A program made the position numbers and the translations under genes. Shown piece by piece: positions 8,599 to 17,896 of a stretch of DNA of 64,000 nucleotides. Numbering within the stretch: position 1 is the stretch's first letter; each line of letters opens with the position of its first letter. Source of the stretch: Pseudomonas sp. S06B 330 (GTDB lineage Bacteria; Pseudomonadota; Gammaproteobacteria; Pseudomonadales; Pseudomonadaceae); the NCBI RefSeq assembly GCF_002845275.2, contig NZ_CP088149.1, positions 3,778,501 to 3,842,500 of the forward strand. The letters are read 5' to 3'. The notes beneath the pieces were generated by a model that did not search any database, was not told the origin of the DNA, and saw nothing but the letters and a program-made list of their open reading frames with translations.

Positions 8599-8632
8599 TG
8601 CGGAAACGATCACAAAAATGCGGAAACGATCA
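8599..8632. repeat. 14-bp direct repeat, possible IS end
   Basis: TGCGGAAACGATCA occurs at 8599-8612 and again, identically, at 8619-8632, a 20-bp period. It sits in the 210-bp gap between the methylase start and the tRNA terminator. Short tandem repeats of this kind occur at the ends of IS21-family elements, and the sequence reminds me of such ends in Pseudomonas, but no transposase is present here. It could also be a protein-binding site in the methylase promoter region. Confidence 0.55.
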
Positions 8633-8670
8633 GGTCTGAGAATGAGACAAAACAGCTGCCCCAGAAACGC

Positions 8671-8696
8671 AAAAAGCCCTGAATAATCAGGGCTTT
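8671..8696 (-). terminator. Rho-independent terminator of tRNA-Ser
   Basis: A 10-bp stem (AAAGCCCTGA pairing with TCAGGGCTTT) with a 4-nt loop is followed on the minus strand by a T run. It starts 6 nt after the 3' CCA of the tRNA gene. Confidence 0.85.
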
Positions 8697-8701
8697 GAAT
8701 A

Positions 8702-8789
8702 TGGCGGAAGCGTAGAGATTCGAACTCTAGGATAGTTGCCCATCGACGGTTTTCAAGACCGTTGCCTTAAACCACTCGGCCACGCTTCC
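8702..8789 (-). tRNA. serT: tRNA-Ser, anticodon UGA
   Basis: The gene is 88 nt on the minus strand, beginning GGAAGCG and ending CGCTTCCGCCA, so the acceptor stem pairs and CCA is encoded. The anticodon loop CTTGAAA between ACGGT and ACCGT gives TGA. The long variable arm (CGATGGGCAACTATCCT region) and T-loop GTTCGAATC are normal for tRNA-Ser. tRNA-Ser genes are frequent integration sites, and the prophage remnant lies on its 3' side. Confidence 0.95.
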
Positions 8790-8805
8790 TCGTATTGCGG
8801 GCGCC

Positions 8806-8833
8806 ATAATACCGAAATGAAACAAGCTGTCAA
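8806..8833 (-). promoter_or_regulatory. Sigma-70 promoter of tRNA-Ser
   Basis: On the minus strand TTGACA (8833-8828) and TATTAT (8811-8806) are separated by 16 bp. A G+C-rich discriminator (GGCGCCCGC) follows, as expected for a stringently controlled stable-RNA promoter. The tRNA begins at 8789. Confidence 0.8.
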
Positions 8834-8910
8834 ACTCTCTGTGTAGCTGGTTTGCCAGGCTCTGTTATTATCTTTGCATCTGAACGTTTCAAACCCACAG
8901 GAGTGTCGCC

Positions 8911-9582
8911 ATGCGCGAACAGGATTACGCCGTCAATCACGGCCAGCAGGTCGAGCAGCAGGAGGTCAGCAAAGTCCTGCGCAATACGTACGGTTTGCTG
9001 GCTATCACCCTCGCCTTCAGTGGCGTCATGGCCTTCGTCGCGCAACAAATGCGCGTCGGCTACCCGAACGTTTTCGTGGTGCTGATCGGTTTCTACGGCC
9101 TGTTCTTCCTCACCAACAAGCTGCGTGATTCGGTCTGGGGCCTGGTGTCTACCTTTGCCCTCACCGGTTTCATGGGCTTTATCCTCGGCCCGATCCTCAA
9201 CCGTTACCTGGGCATGGCCGGTGGCGCTGAGGTGGTGAGCTCGGCCTTCGCGATGACCGCGCTGGTGTTCGGTGGTCTGTCGGCCTATGTGCTGATTACC
9301 CGCAAGGACATGAGCTTCCTCGGTGGCTTCATCACCGCCGGTTTCTTCGTGCTGATGGGCGCCGTGCTGGCTAGCCTGTTCTTCCAGATCAGCGGCCTGC
9401 AACTGGCGATCAGCGCCGGCTTCGTGCTGTTCTCGTCGGTGTGCATTCTGTTCCAGACCAGCGCGATCATTCACGGTGGCGAGCGCAACTACATCATGGC
9501 GACCGTCAGCCTGTATGTGTCGATCTACAACCTGTTCGTCAGCCTGCTGCAGTTGTTCGGCCTGATGGGTCGGGATGACTGA
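8911..9582 (+). CDS. yccA: Bax inhibitor-1/YccA family inner-membrane protein
   Basis: The product is 223 residues with seven predicted membrane segments after a short cytosolic start (MREQDYAVNHGQQVEQQE). The family signature is visible in ALTGFMGFILGPILNRY and the C-terminal LYVSIYNLFVSLLQLFG. E. coli YccA interacts with the FtsH protease and protects SecY, and the wider family includes proton-sensitive calcium leak channels; the role here is inferred from family. CAGGAG lies just upstream of the start. A terminator follows, so it is probably monocistronic. Confidence 0.9.
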   Translation: MREQDYAVNHGQQVEQQEVSKVLRNTYGLLAITLAFSGVMAFVAQQMRVGYPNVFVVLIGFYGLFFLTNKLRDSVWGLVSTFALTGFMGFILGPILNRYLGMAGGAEVVSSAFAMTALVFGGLSAYVLITRKDMSFLGGFITAGFFVLMGAVLASLFFQISGLQLAISAGFVLFSSVCILFQTSAIIHGGERNYIMATVSLYVSIYNLFVSLLQLFGLMGRDD

Positions 9583-9607
9583 TCTGGTTTGTGTTGGATA
9601 GATTGTG

Positions 9608-9634
9608 AAAAAGCCCGCTTCGGCGGGCTTTTTT
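9608..9634 (+). terminator. Terminator after yccA
   Basis: AAGCCCGC, a TTCG tetraloop and GCGGGCTT are followed by a T run, about 26 nt past the yccA stop. Confidence 0.9.
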
Positions 9635-9752
9635 GTGGGTGAGTTTTTTGGCAAGGTCCGCCCCTACATAGACGGTGGACGCCGTAATTACTACCGCAAA
9701 TGGCCACAGCCCCGTAGAATGCGCTCCTTTTTTCTTCCGGGGCAGCATTCCC

Positions 9753-11132
9753 ATGAGTTCAATCGAGCAAGGGCCCGGCGCACCTGCGCAGGTCAATGAA
9801 CTGGTTCTCGGCCTTGAGGATCGGCCGCGGCCGCTGATTGCCATGCTGGCCGCGCTGCAACATCTGCTGGCGATCATTGTGCCGATTGTGACGCCGGGGC
9901 TGCTGATCTGTCAGGCGCTCGGGGTGTCGGCGCGCGATACCAACCTGATTGTATCGATGTCATTGGTGATTTCCGGGATCGCTACCTTTGTTCAATGCCG
10001 ACGCTTCGGGCCGTTCGGCGCCGGGCTGCTGATTGTTCAGGGCACCAGCTTCAACTTTGTCGGGCCGCTGATCGCCGGTGGCGCGCTGATGGTCAAGCAA
10101 GGTACGCCGGTGGAAGCGGTCATGGCGGCGATTTTCGGTGTGGTGATTGCCGGCTCGTTCGTCGAGATGGGCATTTCGCGCATTCTGCCGTTCGTTAAAC
10201 GCCTGATCACGCCGCTGGTGACCGGTATCGTGGTGCTGATGATCGGCCTGACCCTGATCAAGGTCGGCCTGATCAGCATGGGCGGTGGTTTTGGCGCCAT
10301 GAGCAACGGCACATTCGCCAATGGCGAGAACCTGCTGCTGTCGGGTGTGGTGCTGGCAATTATCGTGGTGCTTAACCGTGTTCCGGTGGTGTGGATGCGC
10401 AGCTGCGCGATTGTCATCGCGCTGGCGGTCGGTTATGCCCTGGCCGGCTATCTGGGCCGCCTGGACTTCACCGGTATGCACCAGGCCGAGCTGTTTCAGG
10501 TGCCGATGCCGCTGCATTTCGGCTTGGGCTTCTCCTGGGCGCTGTTCATTCCCATGCTGGTGATCTATCTGGTGACGTCGCTGGAAGCCATTGGTGACGT
10601 TACCGCCACCAGTAAGGTTTCGCGCCAGCCGGTCGAAGGCCCACTGTGGATGCAGCGGATCAAGGGCGGAGTCTTGGTCAACGGTGCCAACTCGCTGTTG
10701 GCCGGGGTATTCAATACCTTCCCAAGCTCGATCTTTGCCCAGAACAACGGGGTTATTCAGCTGACCGGTATCGCCAGCCGTCACATCGGCGTATGGATTG
10801 CGGCCATGCTGGTGATCCTCGGCCTGTTCCCCACTGTTGCGGGGGTAATCCAGGCTGTGCCGGAACCGGTGCTCGGTGGCGCGGCGATGGTGATGTTCGG
10901 CGCGGTGGCCGCTTCCGGGATCAATATCCTGGCCAGCATCAGCCTGGATCGTCGGGCGCTGTTGATTATTGCAGTGTCACTGGCGTTGGGCCTGGGTGTG
11001 GCACAGGTGCCCGAGTTCCTCGCGCATATGCCAGCGGCGCTGCGCAATGTGCTGGAATCAGGGGTGGCTACCGGTGGGATTTGTGCGTTGGTGTTGAATT
11101 GGTTCTTGCCGGAGCATAAAGAGAACGCTTGA
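9753..11132 (+). CDS. NCS2-family uracil/xanthine permease
   Basis: The product is 459 residues from the ATG at 9753 (MSSIEQGPG), with about 14 hydrophobic segments. NCS2 signatures include the first-helix region ALQHLLAIIVPIVTPGLLIC, QGTSFNFVGPL, and the conserved NGANSLLAGVFNTFPSS with FAQNNGVIQLTG. This family imports purine or pyrimidine bases with protons. The NTFP..FAQNNG pattern is more like xanthine/urate permeases than UraA, but substrate cannot be fixed by eye. Just upstream is a TAGAAT -10-like box (9715-9720). It stands alone between two terminators. Confidence 0.85.
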   Translation: MSSIEQGPGAPAQVNELVLGLEDRPRPLIAMLAALQHLLAIIVPIVTPGLLICQALGVSARDTNLIVSMSLVISGIATFVQCRRFGPFGAGLLIVQGTSFNFVGPLIAGGALMVKQGTPVEAVMAAIFGVVIAGSFVEMGISRILPFVKRLITPLVTGIVVLMIGLTLIKVGLISMGGGFGAMSNGTFANGENLLLSGVVLAIIVVLNRVPVVWMRSCAIVIALAVGYALAGYLGRLDFTGMHQAELFQVPMPLHFGLGFSWALFIPMLVIYLVTSLEAIGDVTATSKVSRQPVEGPLWMQRIKGGVLVNGANSLLAGVFNTFPSSIFAQNNGVIQLTGIASRHIGVWIAAMLVILGLFPTVAGVIQAVPEPVLGGAAMVMFGAVAASGINILASISLDRRALLIIAVSLALGLGVAQVPEFLAHMPAALRNVLESGVATGGICALVLNWFLPEHKENA

Positions 11133-11151
11133 TTGCGCGGGCGCTCGTTGC

Positions 11152-11185
11152 GGCCCATCGCTGGCAATGCCAGCTCCCACAAGGG
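11152..11185 (+). repeat. REP element
   Basis: GGCCCATCGCTGGCAATGCC followed by AGCTCCCACAAGGG is a copy of the pseudomonad extragenic palindrome. It lies between the permease stop and its terminator. Confidence 0.75.
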
Positions 11186-11212
11186 TTGCAAGGCATTCGC
11201 TAATCCCCCTGA

Positions 11213-11243
11213 AAAGCCCGCAGCATGTTGCTGCGGGCTTTTT
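11213..11243 (+). terminator. Terminator between the permease gene and tusD
   Basis: AAAGCCCGCAGCA and its complement TGCTGCGGGCTTT form a long stem around a short TGT loop and are followed by T residues. Confidence 0.85.
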
Positions 11244-11281
11244 GCTTTATTATTGGCGCAGTTTTGCTGAATGAGCCTTCC

Positions 11282-11674
11282 ATGAAGTTCGCCATCGCGG
11301 TTTTTTCTCCGGCCCATGCGCCCTCCTCGCGCCGCGCCTTGCTGTTCGCTCAGGCGGCGCTGGCCGCTGGCCATGAGATTGTCCGGCTGTTTTTCTATCA
11401 AGACGGTGTACACAGCGCCTCCAGCAACGTGGTCACGCCGCAGGATGAGCTGGACGTCGCTGCGCAGTGGCGCAGCTTTATCAGCGAGCACAGCCTCGAT
11501 GCCGTGGTGTGTATTGCCGCCGCCTTGCGCCGTGGCGTGCTCAACGCCGAAGAAGCCCAACGCTATCAGCGCCCGGCGGTAAACCTGCCAGCCCCTTGGG
11601 AACTGTCCGGGCTCGGCCAACTGCACGAAGGTGCGCAAAGCGCCGACCGCTTGCTGTGCTTTGGAGGCGATTGA
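11282..11674 (+). CDS. tusD: Sulfurtransferase complex subunit TusD
   Basis: The product is 130 residues (MKFAIAVFSPAHAPSSRRAL), DsrE-like fold. The conserved acceptor cysteine is in LDAVVCIAAALRRGV. TusD accepts persulfide sulfur from TusA and passes it to TusE within a TusBCD hetero-hexamer, feeding MnmA for 2-thiouridine in tRNA; mnmA is also in this window. The start at 11282 follows a leader that still contains the terminator T-run, so the upstream in-frame residues are not coding. It heads a tight operon tusD-C-B-E-ybiB; the tusC ATG is one base beyond this stop. Confidence 0.92.
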   Translation: MKFAIAVFSPAHAPSSRRALLFAQAALAAGHEIVRLFFYQDGVHSASSNVVTPQDELDVAAQWRSFISEHSLDAVVCIAAALRRGVLNAEEAQRYQRPAVNLPAPWELSGLGQLHEGAQSADRLLCFGGD

Positions 11675-11675
11675 G

Positions 11676-12035
11676 ATGGCCAAATCTTTGCTGATTATCA
11701 GCCGCCAAGCCCCATGGGCCGGACCATCGGCGCGCGAAGCGCTAGATATCGCCTTGGCCGGAGGTGCCTTCGACCTGCCGCTGGGCATGCTGTTTCTCGA
11801 TGATGGGGTGTTCCAGCTCGCACCCGGGCAACAACCTGCGCACCTGCAGCAAAAGAACCTCGCCGCCAACCTGCAGGCTCTGCCGATGTTCGGCGTCGAA
11901 GCGCTGTTTGCCGCCAGCAGCAGTTTGCAGGAACGCGGCCTGGCCGCCGACGGCCTGAGCCTGCCGGTGCAGGTACTGGATGACGCCGCGCTAGCCGCGT
12001 TGATCGACCGTTTCGACCAGGTGGTAACCCTCTGA
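11676..12035 (+). CDS. tusC: Sulfurtransferase complex subunit TusC
   Basis: The product is 119 residues (MAKSLLIISRQAPWAGPSA), DsrF-like. TusC is a structural partner of TusD in the TusBCD relay. The ATG was chosen at 11676, right after tusD, with GGAGG in the tusD 3' end as Shine-Dalgarno. Its stop overlaps the tusB start by one base (TGATG). No redox-active cysteine is expected in this subunit, and none is conserved here. Confidence 0.9.
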   Translation: MAKSLLIISRQAPWAGPSAREALDIALAGGAFDLPLGMLFLDDGVFQLAPGQQPAHLQQKNLAANLQALPMFGVEALFAASSSLQERGLAADGLSLPVQVLDDAALAALIDRFDQVVTL

Positions 12036-12334
12036 TGAGCACCTTGCACGTTATTGCCCACTCCCCCTTCGGCGACAATCGCCTGAGCAGTTGTCTACGC
12101 CTACTCGGCAGCGCAGATGGCCTGTTGCTCTGCGGCGATGCGGTCTATGCCCTGCAACCTGGCAGCGCACCGCTGGCCAGCTTGCAAGCGAGCAGCCTGC
12201 AAGGTCGGCTGTTCGCCCTTGAAGAAGACCTGCAAGCCCGCGCCATCAGCGTTGGCAATGACACTCAGGTGATCGACTATCCGGCGTTTGTCGCACTGTC
12301 GCTGAACTACGACAAGGTCAACAGCTGGCTATGA
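12035..12334 (+). CDS. tusB: Sulfurtransferase complex subunit TusB
   Basis: The product is 99 residues (MSTLHVIAHSPFGDNRLSSC), DsrH-like and of normal length. The family hallmark is a short beta-alpha sandwich with LLLCGDAVYAL around residues 30-40. TusB completes the TusBCD complex in the cytoplasm. The start overlaps the tusC stop, and the stop overlaps the tusE start by 4 nt, indicating translational coupling. Confidence 0.9.
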   Translation: MSTLHVIAHSPFGDNRLSSCLRLLGSADGLLLCGDAVYALQPGSAPLASLQASSLQGRLFALEEDLQARAISVGNDTQVIDYPAFVALSLNYDKVNSWL

Positions 12335-12666
12335 CGACCTTGATCGTGGGCGAACGCCCTATTGCCCTGGACAAGGACGGCTACCTGGTCGACCTTGCAG
12401 ACTGGTCCGACGAAGTCGCCCAAGCCTTGGCAGCCCAGGAGCAACTGGAGCTGACCCCTGAACACTGGGAAGTGCTGACCCTGCTGCGCGCTTTTTATCA
12501 GGAGTTCGAGCTGTCACCAGCAACCCGCCCACTGATCAAGTACACCGCTCTCAAGCTGGGCCCGGAAAAAGGCAACAGCATGCACCTGAACCGCCTGTTC
12601 AAAGGCACTCCCGCCAAACTTGCCGCAAAGCTTGCGGGCCTGCCGAAGCCGACCAATTGCATATGA
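12331..12666 (+). CDS. tusE: Sulfur relay protein TusE (DsrC family)
   Basis: The product is 111 residues (MTTLIVGERPIALDKDGYLV). The DsrC/TusE C-terminal arm is intact, ending in GLPKPTNCI with the penultimate cysteine that carries sulfur from TusD to MnmA. The other landmark, GPEKGNSMHLNRLF, is also present. Its TGA overlaps the ATG of the next gene (ATGA). Confidence 0.93.
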   Translation: MTTLIVGERPIALDKDGYLVDLADWSDEVAQALAAQEQLELTPEHWEVLTLLRAFYQEFELSPATRPLIKYTALKLGPEKGNSMHLNRLFKGTPAKLAAKLAGLPKPTNCI

Positions 12667-13658
12667 CCGACCCTCGCCCGCTGACCCTGGAAACCCCGGC
12701 CGAACACCCCTTTGCCCAGTTCGTGCGCATCCTTGGCAAGGGCAAGCGCGGTGCCCGCGGCCTGAGCCGTGAGGAGGCTCGCCAAGCCATGGGCATGCTG
12801 CTCGACGGCGAAGTCGAGGAAACCCAGCTGGGCGCCTTCCTGATGCTGCTGCGGCACAAGGAGGAAAGTCCGGAGGAACTGGCCGGTTTCACCGAGGCCT
12901 TACGTCAGCGCGTGCAGGCTCCGCCGATTGCTGTAGACCTGGACTGGCCAACCTATGCCGGCAAGAAGCGTCATCTGCCCTGGTACCTGCTCGCAGCCAA
13001 ATGCCTGGCCGCCAACGGCGTGCGCATCCTGATGCATGGCGGTGGCGCACACACCGCCGGGCGACTGTATAGCGAACAGGTCCTGACGCTGCTGCAGATC
13101 CCGCTGTGCCGTGATTGGGATACCGTCGCGCACGCCCTGGACAGCCAACAGCTGGCATTTATTCCGCTGCACGACTGGGCACCGCGCCTGCAACGGATGA
13201 TCGACCTGCGTAACACCTTGGGCCTGCGCTCGCCCATTCACTCCCTGGCCCGGGTGCTGAATCCGCTCGGCGCCCGCTGCGGCCTGCAGAGCATCTTCCA
13301 CCCCGGGTACCAGGCGGTGCACCGCGAAGCCAGTCGCCTGCTTGGCGACACCGCGATTGTGGTCAAGGGCGATGGCGGTGAAATCGAGATCAACCCGGAC
13401 AGCAACAGCCATCTGTATGGCACCGCCCACGGCATTGACTGGGACGAAGAATGGCCAGCACTGGCCGCGCAACGCCACGTCAAACCGGCGAGCCTTGAGC
13501 CTCAACACTTGCTGACGGTATGGCGCGGCGAAGCCCGCGATAGCTACGGCGAGCTTGCCGTGGTTGCCACCATGGCCCTGGCTTTGCGTGGACTGGGTCG
13601 CAACCGTGACGATGCATTCGCAGCGGCACAAGGGTACTGGGATCAACGTCAGGCATAA
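12663..13658 (+). CDS. ybiB: YbiB-like protein of the anthranilate phosphoribosyltransferase fold
   Basis: The product is 331 residues from the ATG at 12663. It has the TrpD2/YbiB fold: an N-terminal helical domain (PFAQFVRILGKGKRGARGLS, EEARQAMGMLLDGEVEETQLGAF) and a phosphoribosyltransferase-like core. It lacks the usual glycine-rich PRPP loop of TrpD, which suggests it does not make phosphoribosyl-anthranilate. E. coli YbiB is a dimer that binds nucleic acids, with a basic surface. Co-location with tus genes in pseudomonads hints at a link to RNA metabolism, but this is only context. Confidence 0.8.
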   Translation: MTDPRPLTLETPAEHPFAQFVRILGKGKRGARGLSREEARQAMGMLLDGEVEETQLGAFLMLLRHKEESPEELAGFTEALRQRVQAPPIAVDLDWPTYAGKKRHLPWYLLAAKCLAANGVRILMHGGGAHTAGRLYSEQVLTLLQIPLCRDWDTVAHALDSQQLAFIPLHDWAPRLQRMIDLRNTLGLRSPIHSLARVLNPLGARCGLQSIFHPGYQAVHREASRLLGDTAIVVKGDGGEIEINPDSNSHLYGTAHGIDWDEEWPALAAQRHVKPASLEPQHLLTVWRGEARDSYGELAVVATMALALRGLGRNRDDAFAAAQGYWDQRQA

Positions 13659-13703
13659 GGCAAACATCAAAAAAGTCGATTAAACAGGCGTAGACTTTGC
13701 GCT

Positions 13704-13751
13704 ATTCGTTCGAACTCAAGCCCGTACACTGGGTTCTATATTCGAACGAAT
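13704..13751. promoter_or_regulatory. Perfect inverted repeat upstream of glutathionyl-hydroquinone reductase gene
   Basis: ATTCGTTCGAA (13704-13714) and TTCGAACGAAT (13741-13751) are exact reverse complements, 26 bp apart. Each arm contains the palindrome TTCGAA. The right arm ends 16 bp before the ATG. The arrangement is typical of an operator bound by a repressor, and the spacing between arm centres is close to 3.5 helical turns. No regulator gene adjoins it. Confidence 0.65.
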
Positions 13752-13767
13752 CGCCAAGGAGCTCACC

Positions 13768-14736
13768 ATGGGCCTGTTGATCGACGGACGCTGGCATGAC
13801 CAGTGGTATGAAAGCAGCAAAGACGGCGCCTTCCAGCGCGAAAGCTCGCAACGTCACAATCAGCTGCCAGCCGCTGAAGCAGGACGCTATCACCTGTATG
13901 TATCCCTGGCCTGCCCCTGGGCCCATCGCACCCTGATCTTTCGCAAGCTCAAGGGCCTGGAAAACCTGATCGACGTGTCGGTGGTCAGCTGGCTGATGGG
14001 TGAAAACGGCTGGACCTTCGACCAGAGCAAAGGCTCCAGCGGCGACAAGGTCGATCACCTGGACTTTCTCCATCAACGCTACACCCGTGATGACCCGCAC
14101 TACAGTGGTCGAGTCACGGTGCCCGTGCTGTGGGACAAGCAGGAACAGCGCATCATCAACAATGAATCCGCAGAGATCATCCGTATCTTCAACCGGGCGT
14201 TCGACGACTTGACCGGCAATCAGCTGGACCTCTATCCCGCGCCACTGCAAGCCCAGATTGAGACGCTCAACGAGCGGATCTACCCGGCGATCAACAACGG
14301 TGTGTACCGCGCAGGCTTCGCCACCTCACAGCAGGCCTACGAGCAGGCCTTTGATGAAGTGTTTGCCGAACTGGACTGCCTGGAGAGCCATCTGAGCGAG
14401 CAACGTTACTTGGCCGGTGAGTTCTTGACCGAGGCCGACTGGCGGTTGTTTACCACGCTGATTCGCTTCGATGCCGTGTATCACGGGCACTTCAAGTGCA
14501 ACCTGCGACGCCTGGCCGACTATCCGAACCTGTCGAACTGGCTACACGAGCTGTATCAGTGGCCGGGGGTGGCCGAGACGGTGAATTTCGAGCATATCCA
14601 GAAGCACTATTACATGAGCCACAAGACCATCAACCCGAACGGGATTGTGCCTAAAGGGCCCTTGCAGGACTTTGCTGTGGCGCATGATCGGGAGAGGTTG
14701 GTGGGGCGCGGGATCTGGAACAAGAGCGAGGCCTGA
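13768..14736 (+). CDS. yqjG: Glutathionyl-hydroquinone reductase (YqjG/ECM4-type GST)
   Basis: The product is 322 residues, the usual length for the Xi-class glutathione transferases. The catalytic Cys-Pro-Trp is in VSLACPWAHRTLIFRKLKGL near residue 50. An N-terminal thioredoxin-like domain (VPVLWDKQEQRIINNESAEI) is followed by an all-helical domain (AGEFLTEADWRLFTTLIRFD). The enzyme uses glutathione to reduce glutathionyl-hydroquinones such as those formed from quinones and chlorinated phenols. GGAG precedes the start. Expression may respond to electrophiles through the inverted repeat upstream. A REP pair follows. Confidence 0.92.
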   Translation: MGLLIDGRWHDQWYESSKDGAFQRESSQRHNQLPAAEAGRYHLYVSLACPWAHRTLIFRKLKGLENLIDVSVVSWLMGENGWTFDQSKGSSGDKVDHLDFLHQRYTRDDPHYSGRVTVPVLWDKQEQRIINNESAEIIRIFNRAFDDLTGNQLDLYPAPLQAQIETLNERIYPAINNGVYRAGFATSQQAYEQAFDEVFAELDCLESHLSEQRYLAGEFLTEADWRLFTTLIRFDAVYHGHFKCNLRRLADYPNLSNWLHELYQWPGVAETVNFEHIQKHYYMSHKTINPNGIVPKGPLQDFAVAHDRERLVGRGIWNKSEA

Positions 14737-14756
14737 AGTAGCGCTTGTTGACCACG

Positions 14757-14830
14757 TTGCCGGCAAGGCCGGCTCCCACAAGGGTCGGTGTGACGCACAA
14801 CCTCTGTGGGAGCCGGCCTTGTCGGCGATG
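14757..14830. repeat. REP elements, inverted pair
   Basis: GTTGCCGGCAAGGCCGGCTC plus CCACAAGGG on the plus strand is followed after about 16 bp by its inverted partner CCTCTGTGGGAGCCGGCCTT plus GTCGGCGATG. The pair sits between the convergent ends of yqjG and cysG and could act as a bidirectional transcript end. Confidence 0.85.
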
Positions 14831-14834
14831 CTCT

Positions 14835-16223
14835 TCAGCCTTGAGAACCTTCGAACCAGGCTAGTTTTTCACGTAACTGAACCACTTCGCCGACGATCAC
14901 CAAGGTTGGCGCATGCACTTCGTGCTCGGCCACCAAGGTCGGCAGATCAGCCAAGGTGCCGGTAAACACCCGCTGATTCCGCGTAGTGCCCTGCTGCACC
15001 AACGCAGCTGGCGTATCAGCAGCACGACCATGACGAATCAGTTCCGCACAGATAGTCGGCAAACCGACCAGCCCCATATAGAACACCAACGTCTGCGCCG
15101 GGGCGACCAGATCATTCCACGGCAGGTTGCTGGTACCGTCCTTGAGGTGGCCCGTGACAAAGCGCACCGATTGGGCGTAATCACGATGGGTCAGCGGGAT
15201 CCCGGCGTAGGCCGAGCAACCACTGGCAGCGGTGATCCCCGGTACCACCTGAAACGGAATGCCCTGCTCGGCCAGCTCTTCGATCTCTTCGCCACCACGG
15301 CCAAAGATAAACGGATCACCGCCCTTGAGACGCAGCACACGCTTGCCCTGACGGGCCAGGGTAACCAGCAGCTGATTGATTTGCTCCTGCGGCACGGCAT
15401 GGTCGGCACGGCGCTTGCCGACATAAATGCGTTCGGCATCACGGCGGCACAACTCGATTATCGCCGGCGCAACCAGACGGTCGTAGAGCACCACATCAGC
15501 CTGCTGCATCAAGCGCAAGGCGCGAAAGGTCAGCAGGTCTGGGTCACCCGGACCCGCCCCCACCAGATACACCTCGCCCGGCGCCTGATAGCTGGCACCC
15601 TCGATCTTGGCCTGCAGCAAGCGCTCGGCTTCAGCACCCTGCCCGGCCAGTTGCCGCTCGGCGATCGGGCCCTGAAAGACATCCTCCCAGAAGCCGCGAC
15701 GCTGATTGACGTCCGGGTAGAGCGCCTTGACCTTGTCGCGAAAACGCGCGCCGAGCCCGGCCAGTTCGCCATAGGCGGCCGGAATCCAGGTTTCCAGCTT
15801 GGCCCGGATCAGCCGCGCCAGCACCGGCGCATCGCCGCCGCTGGACACCGCAACCACCAAGGGCGAGCGGTCGACGATAGCCGGGAAGATCACCGAGCAC
15901 AGGGCCGGCGCGTCAACCACATTGACCGGTACGCAGCGCTGGTGAGCATCCGCCGAGACTTGAGCATTGAGCGCCTGGTCATCGGTAGCGGCAATGATCA
16001 GCTGGCAACCGTCGAGGTCACCGGGCTGATAGCCACGGCTAAGGATTTCACCACCGCTGTGCCGAACCAACTCGGCCAGTTGCGCTTCGATCTCGGGCGC
16101 GACCACCCGCAGCACCGCGCCGGCATCGGCCAGCAGACGCGATTTGCGCAGGGCAATCTCGCCGCCGCCGACAACCAGCACACGGCTGCCGCGTAGTTTG
16201 TGGAACAGCGGCAGAAATTCCAT
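14835..16223 (-). CDS. cysG: Siroheme synthase (uroporphyrinogen methyltransferase / precorrin-2 dehydrogenase-ferrochelatase)
   Basis: The product is 462 residues. The N-terminal CysG-B module has the NAD-binding start [18 protein letters not shown] and [19 protein letters not shown], the region holding the serine that is phosphorylated in Salmonella. From about residue 218 the CysG-A module reads [19 protein letters not shown], with [20 protein letters not shown]. It turns uroporphyrinogen III into siroheme for sulfite and nitrite reductases. It lies directly downstream of serS on the same strand, with no intergenic space. Confidence 0.96.
   Translation of the reverse strand: MEFLPLFHKLRGSRVLVVGGGEIALRKSRLLADAGAVLRVVAPEIEAQLAELVRHSGGEILSRGYQPGDLDGCQLIIAATDDQALNAQVSADAHQRCVPVNVVDAPALCSVIFPAIVDRSPLVVAVSSGGDAPVLARLIRAKLETWIPAAYGELAGLGARFRDKVKALYPDVNQRRGFWEDVFQGPIAERQLAGQGAEAERLLQAKIEGASYQAPGEVYLVGAGPGDPDLLTFRALRLMQQADVVLYDRLVAPAIIELCRRDAERIYVGKRRADHAVPQEQINQLLVTLARQGKRVLRLKGGDPFIFGRGGEEIEELAEQGIPFQVVPGITAASGCSAYAGIPLTHRDYAQSVRFVTGHLKDGTSNLPWNDLVAPAQTLVFYMGLVGLPTICAELIRHGRAADTPAALVQQGTTRNQRVFTGTLADLPTLVAEHEVHAPTLVIVGEVVQLREKLAWFEGSQG

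Positions 16224-17892
<1,669 letters not shown>

Positions 17893-17896
<4 letters not shown>

Noticed and set aside
1..8700. R-type tailocin locus
   Set aside because: The order T-U-X-D-endolysin fits, but tailocins lack an integrase, and here an integrase remnant and a truncated tape measure point to a deleted prophage.
8461..8701. Prophage att site as a duplicated tRNA-Ser 3' end
   Set aside because: I could not find a second copy of the tRNA 3' segment within the window; the other end may lie to the left.
9636..9752. Purine or xanthine riboswitch before the permease
   Set aside because: Only a simple CCCCG/CGGGG pairing around a -10-like box is present; no conserved aptamer core and too little transcribed leader.
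9960..10784. Antisense frame in the NCS2 permease
   Set aside because: Low-complexity His/Asp/Gln product typical of antisense to membrane proteins.
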